From Sebastes aleutianus (taxonomy: Eukaryota > Chordata > Actinopteri > Perciformes > Sebastidae), in NCBI GenBank assembly GCA_916700875.1, contig CAKAKS010000038.1:18559326-18623325 (forward strand): a DNA stretch of 64,000 nucleotides. Direction: 5' to 3'. The first letter of the stretch is position 1, and each line of letters starts with the position of its first letter. Position numbers and translations under genes: made by a program. Positions 47,560 to 58,199 of the stretch are shown one piece after another. The notes under the pieces were generated by a model, which had not been told where the DNA came from, searched no databases, and saw nothing but the letters and a program-made list of their open reading frames with translations.

Positions 47560-48065
47560 GTCTAATTTCTGCTTCACTTCCTGAAGTCAGACGCTTCTTT
47601 AAACATCTATTCCTCCTTCACAAAGCCTTAATGGTTTTCGTCAAACATCTGTCATCGTCCGTGTGTTTATCCGAGGGCTCTAATGGGAACCAGATTCTGG
47701 CAGGACGGACCAGTAAAAACGTCCTTATTATATAGATATTTTTTTCTGAGGTCATTTCCAGCATTTAGCACCCAGTCTGAGGGTGTTTTTGGTGAACCAG
47801 GCCGTCGGAGCTGGACTGTAACTGCGTTGTTGAAGGGCTTGTTTGCCCAGTGTGGTCTGTAAACTGTTGTTTAGGTGTGGGTGGTGCTGTGACAACAAAC
47901 TCAAACTGTGACCGAGGTTTGACCCCAGGGTTTCTTTTGAGGATCAGCTGCGTTTCTAATCTGTGTGGCTGCTGCAAAGCTGCACAGAAGCCTGGAAATA
48001 GAACTGTGGAGCTAAAACTTCTCCATGAGGGAGAATTTGTGGGAGACTCCAGAAACATGTTTTAA
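47560..48065. promoter_or_regulatory. Low-repeat island 3' of hoxa1a with imperfect DR5
   Basis: This segment has more balanced composition than the AT-rich DNA on both sides and lies about 3.6-4.1 kb downstream of hoxa1a. It includes a DR5-type sequence (GGGTCA-AACCT-CGGTCA on the minus strand, 47909-47925), an isolated AGGTCA near 47750 and a GGTGAACC near 47790. Open frames on both strands look incidental. Confidence 0.35.
47909..47925 (-). promoter_or_regulatory. Near-perfect DR5 retinoic acid response element candidate
   Basis: The minus strand reads GGGTCA, five bases, CGGTCA. Only the first base of the second half-site departs from RGKTCA. It is about 3.75 kb downstream of the hoxa1a stop. 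Confidence 0.4.
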
Positions 48066-48243
48066 TTTTACTAGTATTTTATTTGAGATGATAACACAAA
48101 TTAGCAAATAACTGTTTAAAATGTGTGAGAAGAGAAAATAACTTTCTTCACAGTGTTACTACAATTTCTACTTTGTTTCAATCTAAAGTGATTTATCAGG
48201 TTTAGACTCACACACACACACACACGAAAAAATAAATTAGAAA

Positions 48244-48323
48244 TGAGAATTAGAATTACAATTAGAATTACAATCTAGAATTAGAATTAGAATTAGAATT
48301 AGAATTAGAATTAGAATTAGAAT
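48244..48323 (+). repeat. (AGAATT)n hexanucleotide repeat
   Basis: Consecutive TTAGAA hexamers, about nine perfect copies at the right side and degenerate copies at the left. Confidence 0.9.
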
Positions 48324-49628
48324 CTGCGGCCAAATGAGTAAATATGTTCCAGAATGTTGTCAGTCTCTGCTGCACAGAGGGGGATTTATAATTGCGAGCA
48401 AAATAGGACATCAGATGTTTAGATTTAGAAGAATCACTGTGAAAAATGTGATATAAGTTAGGCTGCTGATTCGAATAAAAATATACAAAAATAAAATTGT
48501 CCATGGTCCTAAACAATATTAAAAAAATACTTTTAAGAAATATTTGTCATATTTAAATATGCAGATTAGGCGGAAACAAATATTTTCCAAAAGTCATGTG
48601 TATAAAGTCTCGGTATATTATAAAATATTAAGTTCTCATTAAAACTCATCATATTTTTCAAAAATATTTTAGGAGATCTGGCCGCAAAATAAGACGTTGT
48701 TAATAAGTGGTTACAATTTTAACAAATGATTGACTTTTAAATCAGTCTAATAGCAGCGTTTGAATGTTCAGTATATTCCTTTGTTCAAAATAATGTGGGA
48801 CAATAACATTTCAAAAATAATGAAATTATTTAGATAAAGTCTTGTAAATGTAATCCATATGGTTTCCTCGGCCTATCGTTTTCAATAGCCCTATAATAAT
48901 TTTAAAATATGTTATATTATTTTACAAGAAATAGATAGTAAATATAATAGGGCACAGCAACTAATTACTTTTTCGTTTTGCCTTAAAATGTTCAAGTATT
49001 TATATTAAAATAGTAAACATTTAGAAATACATATTGCATTAACATTAGATTAAAATACCGACCTCTTGTTGAAATAATAGTTTGTCATGCGCAGAGCACA
49101 ATTTGATTTATCTTTTTTTGGGGGGAATAGATGAGATAAATGTTCACCTCATTTTTATCCAGATTGGCCTGAAAAACACAAACAGGCCCCTTGAGCAACA
49201 AGTCTGTGTACATACTTTACTCTTTACACCGAAACAACTCCTCTAACAACAAAAGGAGGGTGAAGTTACCAAACCAACATTGCCACATGTTTCATACAGA
49301 GCAACCTGAATATAGAAAAACACCTGATATAAAGCATCAACAATATCGAAACAGGAAAACTAGGTGAGAGTAATAATAAAACAGAGGTTGGCTACATAAC
49401 TTACTATGTTTGCTGTTGCTGAATGAGACAGAGCAGCCTCAGCAGGTCTCCACAGCTCCAATAGAGCAGCCCTTGCAGGTGGATCCAAGGTAAAGGTGAA
49501 CGTCGCTCATTAATCATGGCTCTTTCGGCGTTTTTTGCCCTTTTATGGTAGGATGGACTCGCAGCCTGCACACCAGGAATTAAAACAGCGAAAGAATCAG
49601 GGAACACCTTTTTTCTGTTTGGAAACTG
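48324..49628. other. AT-rich intergenic DNA, no gene seen
   Basis: AT-rich sequence with many short A/T runs and no recognised exon or complete mobile element. Confidence 0.5.
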
Positions 49629-50297
49629 GACAGAGAATCATTTATCAAGTCAGGTAAAAATAAAAATAAACTAAATTTCCTGTTTTAGAATCCAGTTTAG
49701 ACAAACTTGTTTAAATATTAATAAAAGTTATTCAACTTCTAATAATCAATATGATCTTTAGTCACTCAAAATGCATTATCTGAAAGAGCAGGGACAGAGA
49801 ATCATTGATAAAGTCATGTACAAAAATAAAACTAAACTAAATTTCATGTTTACAGTCCAGTTTAGACAAACTTCTTTGAATATTAATAAAAGTTATTCAA
49901 CTTCTAATGTAAATCAATATGATCTTTAGTCACTCAAAATGCATTGTCTGAAAGAGCAAGGACAGAGAATCATTGATAAAGTCAGGTAAAAAAATAAAAC
50001 TAAACTAAATTTCCTGTTTAGAGTCGAATTTAGATAAACTTGTTTAAATATTAATAAAAGTTATTCAACTTCTAATAATCAATATGATCTTTAGTCACTC
50101 AAAATGCATTGTCTGAAAGAGCAAGGACAGAGAATCATTGATAAAGTCAGGTAAAAATAAAAATAAGCTACATTTCCTGTGTTAGAGTCCAGTTTAGACA
50201 AACTTGTTTAAATATTAATAAAAGTTATTCAACATCTAATAACTTCTAATAATCAGTATAACCTTAGTCACTCAAAATGCATTATCTGAAAGAGCAG
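49629..50297 (+). repeat. Tandem repeat, about 4 units of ~166 bp
   Basis: Units start at GACAGAGAATCATT at 49629, 49793, 49961 and 50126 (periods 164, 168, 165). Each ends with CACTCAAAATGCATT(A/G)TCTGAAAGAGCA. Units differ by a few substitutions and short indels, and the last has a small internal duplication. The array lies 1.4-2.0 kb downstream of the hoxa1a stop. Confidence 0.9.
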
Positions 50298-51676
50298 ATT
50301 AACAAATCAGGCGTAAATATAACAGAACATTAATTAATAGCTATTGTTAAAGCAAAAATGTGTAGCTGACCGTGTGACATACAGTGCTGCAAGTTTTCAC
50401 TGCTCCTCTTGTCATCAGGTGGTGATGATGACACCTCCTTGTGACTTGGAGGAGCTGAGGAGTTAACGCTGACAGGGCCAGTGGGGCCCCATCCTTGTCG
50501 ATAGCCTAACCTCGATGTTTTAATCGATAGAGTTTCTTTTTTTGTCCCCTCAATAAGCCGAGAGCTCGATAAGGTTGTCATCACAAAATGACGCTGACGT
50601 CCGCGCTCTCATCTCCTCTCGTGGATAAACATGCCTTTATTATGCCAATAACTCTTTTACCCCAGGGACTGGAGCGCGCACGGACGCATACATTGAGGGA
50701 CTCTGCAGCGCGTGAAAGAGACACGTGCAGCTTCTCAAACGATGGGAACATGGACAGAGCTTAGAATAAAGGTCTGATAGGCGGATTTAGATGGAAGATT
50801 TGCTTTTTAATCCTCCAAAAATCCTCTCTAATTCTGTCTCCCCCCTCAGCAATGACACAGATGAATAGTTTTTTTTAGAGGTAAACGCACTTTAATATAC
50901 ATGATTGACCCGTAAACGTCTCTCTGGACAAACCATTTTGTATTTGCTCCACTGGATTAAATATATAACAGATGAACATACATGGCCTTACATGACCGGT
51001 TCCTCCAACTGATAAAACTCAGTGCCCTCTCTAATAATACATGAAAGCATTAGGCATCATGCGAATCTCACACAATAGACATTCAGACAGTCGCGACAGA
51101 CAAACACACAGAGGCCTTAAACACAGAGGTGACAGTGATTAAGGAGGTACTATAACAATACACTCTATAGGCTAACAGATTAATAAACGAGGTCATCTCG
51201 TTGATTGTGTGATGCCTAATTGACGACATCCAGTGCAATCACCCATGACCGCGTGGCCATTACGCACAACTTTGGCACATTTGAGGTATTTGTTTGTGTG
51301 TGCAGCTTTGTGACTTTTACATTGACACTCTCTCAGCAGCACTGATCAGGAGCAGGTGTAAGGAAGATACTGGATATCTTTTTGCACCAACATAGTCGTG
51401 GTGCAACGCGCGTATTTAACCTTAAATTAAAAGAAAATTGACACGTTTTAAACCATCGGCCTACAGTTGTTTGGACAGTAATGCTCTTCCCGAACACAAT
51501 ACACAATAAAAAACAAATCCATAACGCAGAAACAGTCCATATTAATGCTCCACATAGTGCATTAATTCATCCTAAATGTCCACATGTCATCCATCAACTT
51601 TGGTACACTGGGTATGAGCTTTTTGGTATATACAGGCCGCCTGTGGCCCAAAGAGGTAAGGAGGCAGTTTTGGTTC
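50298..51676 (-). other. hoxa1a: hoxa1a 3' UTR and immediate downstream sequence
   Basis: This is largely repeat-free sequence following the hoxa1a stop codon. No AATAAA on the minus strand lies close to the stop. The first seen is at 50636-50641 (TTTATT on plus), about 1.04 kb downstream, with an ATTAAA-type variant nearer 50890. A 3' UTR of 0.8-1 kb is therefore possible but unproven. Compact non-repetitive sequence around 50580-50760 and 51130-51360 could be conserved regulatory DNA. Confidence 0.4.
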
Positions 51677-54214
51677 TTAGTTGGAGGAGTAAGGATCAGA
51701 CACAGTGGAAGATGTGGGTGATGGAGTAGATGGGGCTGAGATAGACTTCTCTGATGCTGCATCGTCCATTTTCTCTTGATTGCTCTCTCCCGGGTCTGAG
51801 GATGGAGTTTTGGCCGGCAGCAGCCCTTCTTTCTCCCTCTTCTTCTGCTTCATCCTCCGGTTCTGAAACCAGATTTTCACCTGAGTCTCATTCAGCTGCA
51901 GCGCGGCCGCGATCTCCACGCGCCGCGCACGCGTCAGGTATTTGTTGAAGTGGAACTCCTTCTCCAGCTCCGTCAGCTGCTTGGTGGTGAAGTTGGTCCG
52001 GACCGTGTTGGGCTGACCCCCATAACCGTACTCCCCAGACCTGCCTGTAGACAGAGATACAAATCACCGTGAACAAGGCGAAAAAAAAGTTACCCTACAT
52101 GTCCTCATGCCCACAACACACATGACTAGTTATTATTAGACAACTGTTTGTGTCTGGAAGCAACTTTTACGCAGCAAGAAGCCTTTTTTACGCAGCAGAG
52201 CAACTTTTACGCAGCTGTCAATTAATGGCATCTACTTTGAAATATGCTTTAATACATGTGTACATGCATGGTCTAACATAATACTAGCATCTGTTACTAT
52301 ATCCTTCTGGGAACCAAGTAAAAAAAGAGTCTTCCAATTACTTGTTTTGTGTGATTTCCTTCCTATTTAGGGTTAAAAGAAAATCTTACAATTTAGGCTT
52401 TTTGAACTTTATTTTTTATTTTACAGCATGTCCACTGTAGTGGACCACAGGACCATTTCAGTGTGAAAAGACTAAAAAAATGAAAAGATTATGGCCATAG
52501 AGTGATATTAAACCAAGAATACATTCAACTTGATTAAAAAAACACACATGCCATATCACTGGAAAGCCCATGATGTCCTCTTTACAATACACCAGGGGTT
52601 GATAGAGTAGGTCAAAAGAGTAAAAGGATATGCATGTGGACAAAATGTCCACCACAGAGGACACATGTCAATGGGCTGGGGATATACATTATAATACTTA
52701 TACAATAATAGGTATTCCCAGCCTTCTGTCTTTTCCTATAAGACAACATAACTAATTATAAACATGGCACAATCAGCACTAAGTGTCAAACATATAGAAT
52801 ACAATTTAACTCCACAACATGGCTTCAAACGTGTTTATATTCCTGTGTCCCACACACACACGAACATGTCAACATTGTCTGACATCACTTAAATGTAAAG
52901 AGTTTTGGATCACTCATAAGCCAAGGTTGTTTACAGTCAGATTATTTCTCTATTTTTCAAGTTCAGTGATTCAGAGTGTCCTGTTGTACTGCAGCACAGC
53001 CTGGCTCAGTAGCATATCTGTAAAACTTCAAATTAAACTTTATAGCCAAATCAAAATCTTACTTGTCTGTCTTTCTGTGGTAACAGTATGTCTATTGTAT
53101 GTGTACTTTTTCTCAAACTGAGCTGCCTATGGATGCAAAATTAATTTCAGTGCAAACAAAGTAATATATAACAATGAAGTTGTATCGTATCGTATCGTAT
53201 AACACTTTGTGCCATCGGCACTTGGCACTGTAATGGAAATGCTGTCTATAATCCAAGATGAGTCCTAATGAACGTTGAGATAAGGATCTCAAACAGATGA
53301 AATGTCTTTGTTGTATTTTATTCTTGCAAGGAAAGGCACTGGTTATACAGAGTCACACAAAGTCTGCAGAAGAGTGCAATGCAGGAGAGTAGTGCAATGT
53401 GATTATATAGAAATCTACAACAGGGACTGTGAGAAAAGGAGTTGTTTTGCACAGATAAGGAGTTGTTTTACTCAGACAGTGTCCCAGTAAAAGTCAACAC
53501 TCAGTACTTTCCAACTACAAGAGACAAAGAGCACACAGACAGTAACTTCCCACTATTGCATAAAGAGACATAAAGAGTAATTTTTCCATTACAGCACCCA
53601 CCTGTTTTTGGTGGGTTCCTCTTGACTTTCATCCAGTCGAAGGTCTGTGCAGAAGATGCGCCCTCAGACAGAGGTGAACAGCAAGCCTCCAGGTGAGCAG
53701 CGTGCAGAGGTGACAGCGGGTTCGAGCACCCAGGAAAAGGGGCTGCTTGCTGCTCGTGCACGCCGCCATAGGCCGCGTGGGCATACTGCAGTTGACCCAG
53801 TGGGTTGGCACTGTAACCTTGGCGATGATGCTGAGACACCATCGAGGAGGAAATGTTACCCGAGTACATCAGTGGGCCGCACTGCTGGGGGAATCCAGCT
53901 GTGGAGTCTACCTCCTGGTTGAGCGCGTAATGGTTGTACGTGGCACAGAAACTTTGGGGTGCATAGCTGGAGCTGCAGGCCGGATAGGGGAGACCTAGAG
54001 AGCCTGCAGTAGACTGGTATGACCCCGGCTGATGAGGGATGCCTTCAGGGGAAGCCCTGCTGCTCCCCATGAAGCGCTCATCAAGCGTCCCGCAGTTGTT
54101 GACAGTCACCGCGCACGACTGGAAAGTTGTAATCCCGTGGTCCGAGTGGAAAGCCCTGACAGAGCATGAGCCGCCTTCACCGCTCATCACCGGGTAGTCT
54201 AAGAAGCTGCTCAT
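51677..54214 (-). CDS. hoxa1a: Homeobox protein Hox-A1a (two exons)
   Basis: Hoxa1 is a nuclear homeodomain transcription factor that works with Pbx and Prep/Meis partners in early hindbrain and neural crest patterning. Coding exon 1 is 54214-53602 and ends at a CAG|GTGGGTG donor after one base of a Gly codon (phase 1). Exon 2 is 52044-51677, after a CTGTCTACAG acceptor. Together they give 981 nt, 326 residues plus stop, close to the usual Hoxa1 length. Residues 1-53 carry the Hoxa1 N-terminal signature (MSSFLDYP, then ITTFQSCAV). The Pbx-binding hexapeptide TFDWM is at about 191-195. The homeodomain is at about 216-275 (RTNFTTKQLTELEKEF through KIWFQNRRMKQKK), followed by an S/T/P-rich tail. 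The start is the first in-frame ATG and fits mouse Hoxa1. Hoxb1 was considered, but the N-terminus fits Hoxa1 much better. The a-copy label is inferred from linkage to hoxa2a and from hoxb1-type alternatives being excluded. No frame damage is seen. Confidence 0.95.
52165..52220. promoter_or_regulatory. Triple TTTTACGCAGC motif plus Prep/Meis-type site
   Basis: TTTTACGCAGC occurs at 52165-52175, 52186-52196 and 52205-52215. The last copy overlaps CTGTCA (52215-52220), which is followed by ATTAATGG. TTTACG resembles the Caudal/posterior-Hox core, CTGTCA is the Prep/Meis core, and ATTAAT is a generic homeodomain core. It lies about 120 bp from exon 2 of hoxa1a. An enhancer role is inference only. 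Confidence 0.3.
52940..53205 (+). mobile_element. LINE 3'-end fragment with (ATCGT)n tail, internally deleted
   Basis: The fragment begins near AGATTATTTCTCTATTTT and contains a short reverse-transcriptase C-terminal remnant (SVLLYCSTAWLSSISVK). It then jumps directly to the LINE 3' untranslated sequence and ends in a GTATCGTATCGTATCGTAT tail. It matches the copy at about 54885-55495 but lacks about 320 bp of its middle; the junction sits at a shared TCT. It lies in the hoxa1a intron, antisense to the gene. The remnant is most like L2/Rex-type fish LINEs. Confidence 0.7.
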
Positions 54215-54720
54215 TGTGGCATTGTTCTGCCAGGGAACCGAGGGACAGACACCCTCTGATATCTATTCCTCTGATATCTATTCCTCACTCTTACCCTGAG
54301 TGACCGTGCCAACCTTTACCTATACTCTGTCCTTATCATAGGAGGGAGGGGATGTGCGCACAGGCCGATATCAATGAGCTGTCACGTGGGCTCAGGTCAG
54401 CCAGTGGTACTTGTCCTTATCTCCTTAGCCCGGTGACAGATTGGTGTTTGAGTGGCTATTTAAATTCCAGGGCGCTCGTCGATCAAGGTGACGTTGCGTC
54501 GTCACTATAATGTATTGGCCGAGCAAACAATGAGCTGGGAGGCAGACGGCGGTGGACAGCTCCGGGGTCGCATGAAGAGCGGGGAAAAACGAGCAAAAAC
54601 ACGGTGTCTTCCATTCTAACCCCCTGCTGGGTGCTTTTCCCACCTGGGGGGAAAAGATGAACGTTTCACCCTCCGCAACCTCTCCATGAGGACGACCTCG
54701 CACTCTGACCTCAGGTACAG
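54215..54720 (-). promoter_or_regulatory. hoxa1a: hoxa1a 5' flank / promoter region
   Basis: This is low-repeat sequence just upstream of the hoxa1a ATG. On the gene strand it has a CCAAT box fused to a Prep/Meis core (CCAATCTGTCACC, 54432-54444), a second CCAAT (54514-54518) and an AT-rich ATTTAAATA (54457-54465). TGACAG (54379-54384) sits one base from a Pbx-like TCATTGATAT and overlaps a CACGTG E-box. A 15-bp sequence (CTCTGATATCTATTC on the plus strand) is tandemly duplicated at 54254-54283, next to the start codon. The transcription start cannot be placed from sequence alone. Confidence 0.5.
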
Positions 54721-54748
54721 TATTTTTGGAATATAGAGAGGAGAATAT

Positions 54749-54783
54749 GTGTGTGTGTGTGTGTGTGTGTGCGTGTGTGTGTT

Positions 54784-54842
<59 letters not shown>
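54749..54842 (+). repeat. (TG)n microsatellite, about 94 bp, slightly interrupted
   Basis: A nearly uninterrupted TG tract with GCGTG interruptions lies between hoxa1a and hoxa2a, directly before the LINE copy at 54885. Confidence 0.95.
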
Positions 54843-54845
<3 letters not shown>

Positions 54846-54884
54846 CGCTGGTGCGTGTGACTCAGATCATTTGGAGCCTATAGC

Positions 54885-55495
54885 CAGATTATTTTTCTAT
54901 TTTTCAGTTCAGTGATTCAGAGTGTCCTGCTGTACTGCAGCACAGCCTGGCTCAGTAGTATATCTGTAAAACCTAAAACTAAACTTTATAGCCAAATCAA
55001 AATCTGCGCGAAGATCATTGGCCCACCTGTGACAGACAGCCTCCTTTTCAAGCAGCTCACAACAAGAGTATGCTCAGACTTGCCAACAGCATCTCTTCGG
55101 ATCACTTACATGTTTTAAATATCAACTTCTGCCCTCCAAGAGGCGATTTAGAGTCCCTACATTTAACCTGCATCAGGCTAAAGAACGCTTTTGTCCATCA
55201 GTCTATCTTGTTGCTAAATAATAATGAATGTGCTGCTAAAGACATGTAAATCCAGAGGACAGATGGTCATTTTGTAATGGGTTATGTATGAATAATTGTG
55301 ATGTGTTTTGTTTTTTTGTCTGATGGGTCTTACTTGTCTGTCTGTCTATGGTAGCAGTATGTCTATTGTATGTGTACTTTTTCTCAAACTGAGCTGCCTA
55401 TGGATGCAAAATGAATTTCAGTGCAAACAGACAATAAAGTTGTATCCTATCATTATCATATCGTATCGTGTCGTATCGTTTCGTATCGTGTGCAC
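54885..55495 (+). mobile_element. LINE 3'-end fragment (L2/Rex-like) with ATCGT tail
   Basis: Translation in the plus direction gives a reverse-transcriptase C-terminal remnant (SVLLYCSTAWLSSISVK, then AKIIGPPVTDSL). The 3' untranslated part and a pentanucleotide tail of GTATCGT-like units follow. Several stops and a 5' truncation show it is dead. It is the longer partner of the copy in the hoxa1a intron; both start at the same AGATTATT. Confidence 0.75.
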
Positions 55496-55602
55496 GTGGT
55501 TGTGCGTGTGTCCTCCGTGCTTGTCTGTATCCGCACGCGCATAACAGCCGTGATGTCATATGTATAATGGTGTTACTCTCTGCTGGATAGATGGATAGCT
55601 CA

Positions 55603-55645
55603 TAGTGTGTGTGTGTGTGTGTATGTGTGTGTGTGTGTGTGTGTG
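55603..55645 (+). repeat. (TG)n microsatellite
   Basis: A GTGTGT tract interrupted by one TATG, in the hoxa1a-hoxa2a interval. Confidence 0.95.
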
Positions 55646-56448
55646 CTATATTGCCACAGGCTATGTGGGCTATCAGTGTCCCATTCCAATGCGAAGTGTT
55701 TCACGCTTTAACACTGCGAGGGATTTGCTCAGCAAATATGTTCACAGTGTGACAGTGAGGGAGAGGCAGGAAGGTTTCACTCCTCATGACTCAAAGCAGA
55801 AAGAAAGTGCTCGAGTTCAGTCAAAGAGAGCTTTCTAATAACTTTGTTCCCCATCAAGGTCGCATTAGAAAATGTTTAGCTGCTTTTCAGTACTTGCTGG
55901 GAGGTCACAGGTGATGTAACGACAAGAAAAGCTATTAAACATTAGGATGATGTAGTATTAATTTTTTCCCTCTCCCGGGGTCATAGGGTCTGCCATCTCC
56001 TCTGATTTCACTCCCACATGTATATTCATTATGCATGTATAGTGATCAAATGATCTGATAATGCGAAGGCTCGTCGTAGAGCTTAATGTAGCCCATATAG
56101 CCCGAGGTGCGACTGTGGGCTGATTATCCTGTTAAGTTCATCAAATAAAGCTGTTGCTTTATTGCTTGAAATTAATGGCCACGAAAAGCTGCGCTGAAAG
56201 GAAAAAAGGACAGGGGGTGAGAGAGAGAGAGAGAGAGCGCGTGGGAGAGCTGCGATGCAGCGCGAGCAGAGTGCAGAGACAACCTCTCACTGAGGAAGGA
56301 AAAGAAAGGGGAGGGGACAAGGAAGGAAGGAGGGAAGGAGGGAGGAAGAGAGGATCACATGGAGGGATGAGCGCCCCCAATGGCCGTCTGTGGTTAAACA
56401 CCCAAAAGGCTTTTCAGTGTGTTTATAAATGCACGATGACATGTATTC

Positions 56449-56450
<2 letters not shown>
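55646..56450. other. Intergenic sequence, no gene seen
   Basis: Mostly unique sequence. It includes a purine-rich stretch at about 56200-56350 (GAGA and GGAAGGAGG runs) whose reverse complement gives only low-complexity Ser/Pro/Leu frames. No recognised exon or element. Confidence 0.5.
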
Positions 56451-56481
<31 letters not shown>

Positions 56482-56575
56482 CTGTAGATGCTGTACATAG
56501 ATAGATATATAGATACTGTAGATAGATAGATATCTAGATATATACTATAGATAGATAGATAGATAGATAGATCAA
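56451..56575 (+). repeat. (GATA)n tetranucleotide microsatellite
   Basis: AGATAGAT arrays at 56451-56480 and 56545-56572 are separated by degenerate GATA/CTGTAGATA units. Confidence 0.9.
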
Positions 56576-56664
56576 TAAATTATAAATAAAGTACCCAAGA
56601 TCAACATAACACTGACAGAGAGCATAATGCTTGCTTGCTAATACTTATGTACTTCTACCTGAGA

Positions 56665-57480
56665 AATATTTTGAATATGACTTTTCCTTGTAATGGAGTA
56701 TTACAGTGTGGTACTGCTACTTTTACTTAGGTAGCTTAAGGAACTGAATACCTCTTCCATTACTGCTTTTAGATTTAGATGTATATAAGATTAAATATAA
56801 GTACTATTAACAGACATGGTCGTCTTTTCAAATTTGATACTAAAAGTTTTCAGCTATTTCAAGCTCATGGGATATTAAATATTTTGAAAATGACTTTTCC
56901 TTGTAATGGAGTATTACAGTGTTGTACTGCTACTTTTACTTAGGTAGCTAAAGGATCTGAATACTTCTTCCATTACTGCCTTTAGATGTAGATGTATATA
57001 ATATTAAATATAAGTACTAAAAACAGACATGGCCGTCTTTTCAAATTTGATACTAGAAGTTTACAGCTATTTCAAGCTCATGAGATATTAAATGTTGAAT
57101 ATGACTTTTCCTTATTACAGTGTGGTATTGCTACTTTTACTTAGGTAGCTAAAGGAACTGAATACTTCTTCCATTACTGCTTTTAGTTTTAGATGCATAA
57201 GATTAAATATAAAAACAGACATGGCCAGTTTTTCAAATGTGATACTAAAAGTTTTCAGCTATTTCAAGCTCATGAGATATTAAATATTGAATATGACTTT
57301 TCCTTGTAGTGCAGTATTACAGTGTGGTACATCTACTTTAACTTCTACTAATACTTCTTCCATTACTGCTTTTAGATTGAGCTGTATATAAGATTAAATA
57401 TAAGTACTAAAAACAGACATGGCTGTCAGTTCAAATTTTATACTAAAAGTTTTCAGCTATTTCAAGCTCATGAGATAATA
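56665..57480 (+). repeat. Tandem repeat, about 4 units of 190-215 bp
   Basis: Successive units begin with TTGAATATGACTTTTCC-like sequence at about 56671, 56884, 57095 and 57287. Each runs through CTTTTACTTAGGTAGC, ACAGACATGG and TTTCAAGCTCATGAGATA. Units differ by small deletions. The array lies inside the hoxa1a-hoxa2a interval, which is unusual for a Hox cluster. Confidence 0.85.
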
Positions 57481-58199
57481 AAGAAAGTAAAAGGGTGATG
57501 CAAACTTCCCACCAGTGGAAAAAAAAGAAGCGCAGTGGGGTCAATACTACCACCCCCAACCCCCTCCTCTCCTCTCTGTCTTCCCAGCTGCCTCTGCAAC
57601 AGTAGCGAGTGGGCGCAGTGGATCCCTGCCTTGTGTCTGTCTGCCTGTGGAAACTTCAGCCAGGCCTTCGGAGCATTTCTCGGCTCTTTGTGTGAACACA
57701 TGTGAGCAGAAAAGGCGCGCTGTCTCGGAATGATTTGGTTATACTGGAGTGCAGAAGTGTAGAGGATCTACCCATTTACCCCTATACCCCCCTCCTTAAA
57801 CACACACTCACATTGGCACACATACACTCACTCCCACAGTATAGGCTAATGCTAAACCAGTCGATAGGCTTCTTATGGTTTCCAGATTATTCGATAAACC
57901 GCCGCTGAACACTGGAGGTTATGAATATCACACGTGTAGATGAGTTTCTGGATCGATCCGTGCAACCGGTGGTTGTTTTTTGCTGCTCTTATACGCATAC
58001 AGTTGTTAAAGTGGAATAACCTATTGAGTCAAGCTGAGCATGCTCTAATAACTGATTCCCATAAATCAACTCAAGTGCAATACAATAGAGCAAGACCATT
58101 CATGATCCCCTATATTGAACTTCCTATACTGTTCCAAATAATGTTGTAAAATCCACCCAAAAAACGCACAAACTGTGCGTAAAAGTGTGGGCAGATATT
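57481..58199. other. Intergenic sequence between hoxa1a and hoxa2a
   Basis: Mostly single-copy sequence with a C-rich patch (about 57540-57590). No exon is recognised. Its low repeat content relative to the preceding 3 kb makes it a candidate for hoxa2a 3' regulatory or transcribed sequence. Confidence 0.35.

Larger units (their letters stand above)
52045..53601 (-). other. hoxa1a: hoxa1a intron (phase 1)
   Basis: This 1557-bp intron has GT/AG boundaries on the minus strand. Its exon-2-proximal part (52165-52220) holds three copies of TTTTACGCAGC followed at once by CTGTCA. The exon-1-proximal half is largely an old LINE-type insertion (about 52940-53205) on the plus strand. The remainder is AT-rich with no recognisable exon. 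Confidence 0.85.

Noticed and set aside
1..51000. skap2, snx10 or other flanking gene exons
   Set aside because: I looked for recognisable domain-like exons on both strands and saw none; small exons could be missed without alignment.
53501..53601. Continuation of the hoxa1a exon 1 reading frame past 53602
   Set aside because: A CAG|GTGGGTG donor in the conserved KTG codon and a matching phase-1 exon 2 show this is intron read-through, not coding.
51677..54214. Assignment as hoxb1a or hoxb1b
   Set aside because: The N-terminus (ITTFQSCAV, LDYPVMS) and C-terminus fit Hoxa1, and the neighbour is clearly Hoxa2, not Hoxb2.
54684..54716. AGGTCA and AGGTCG pair upstream of hoxa1a as a RARE
   Set aside because: The spacing is seven bases, not 1, 2 or 5, and the second half-site is imperfect.
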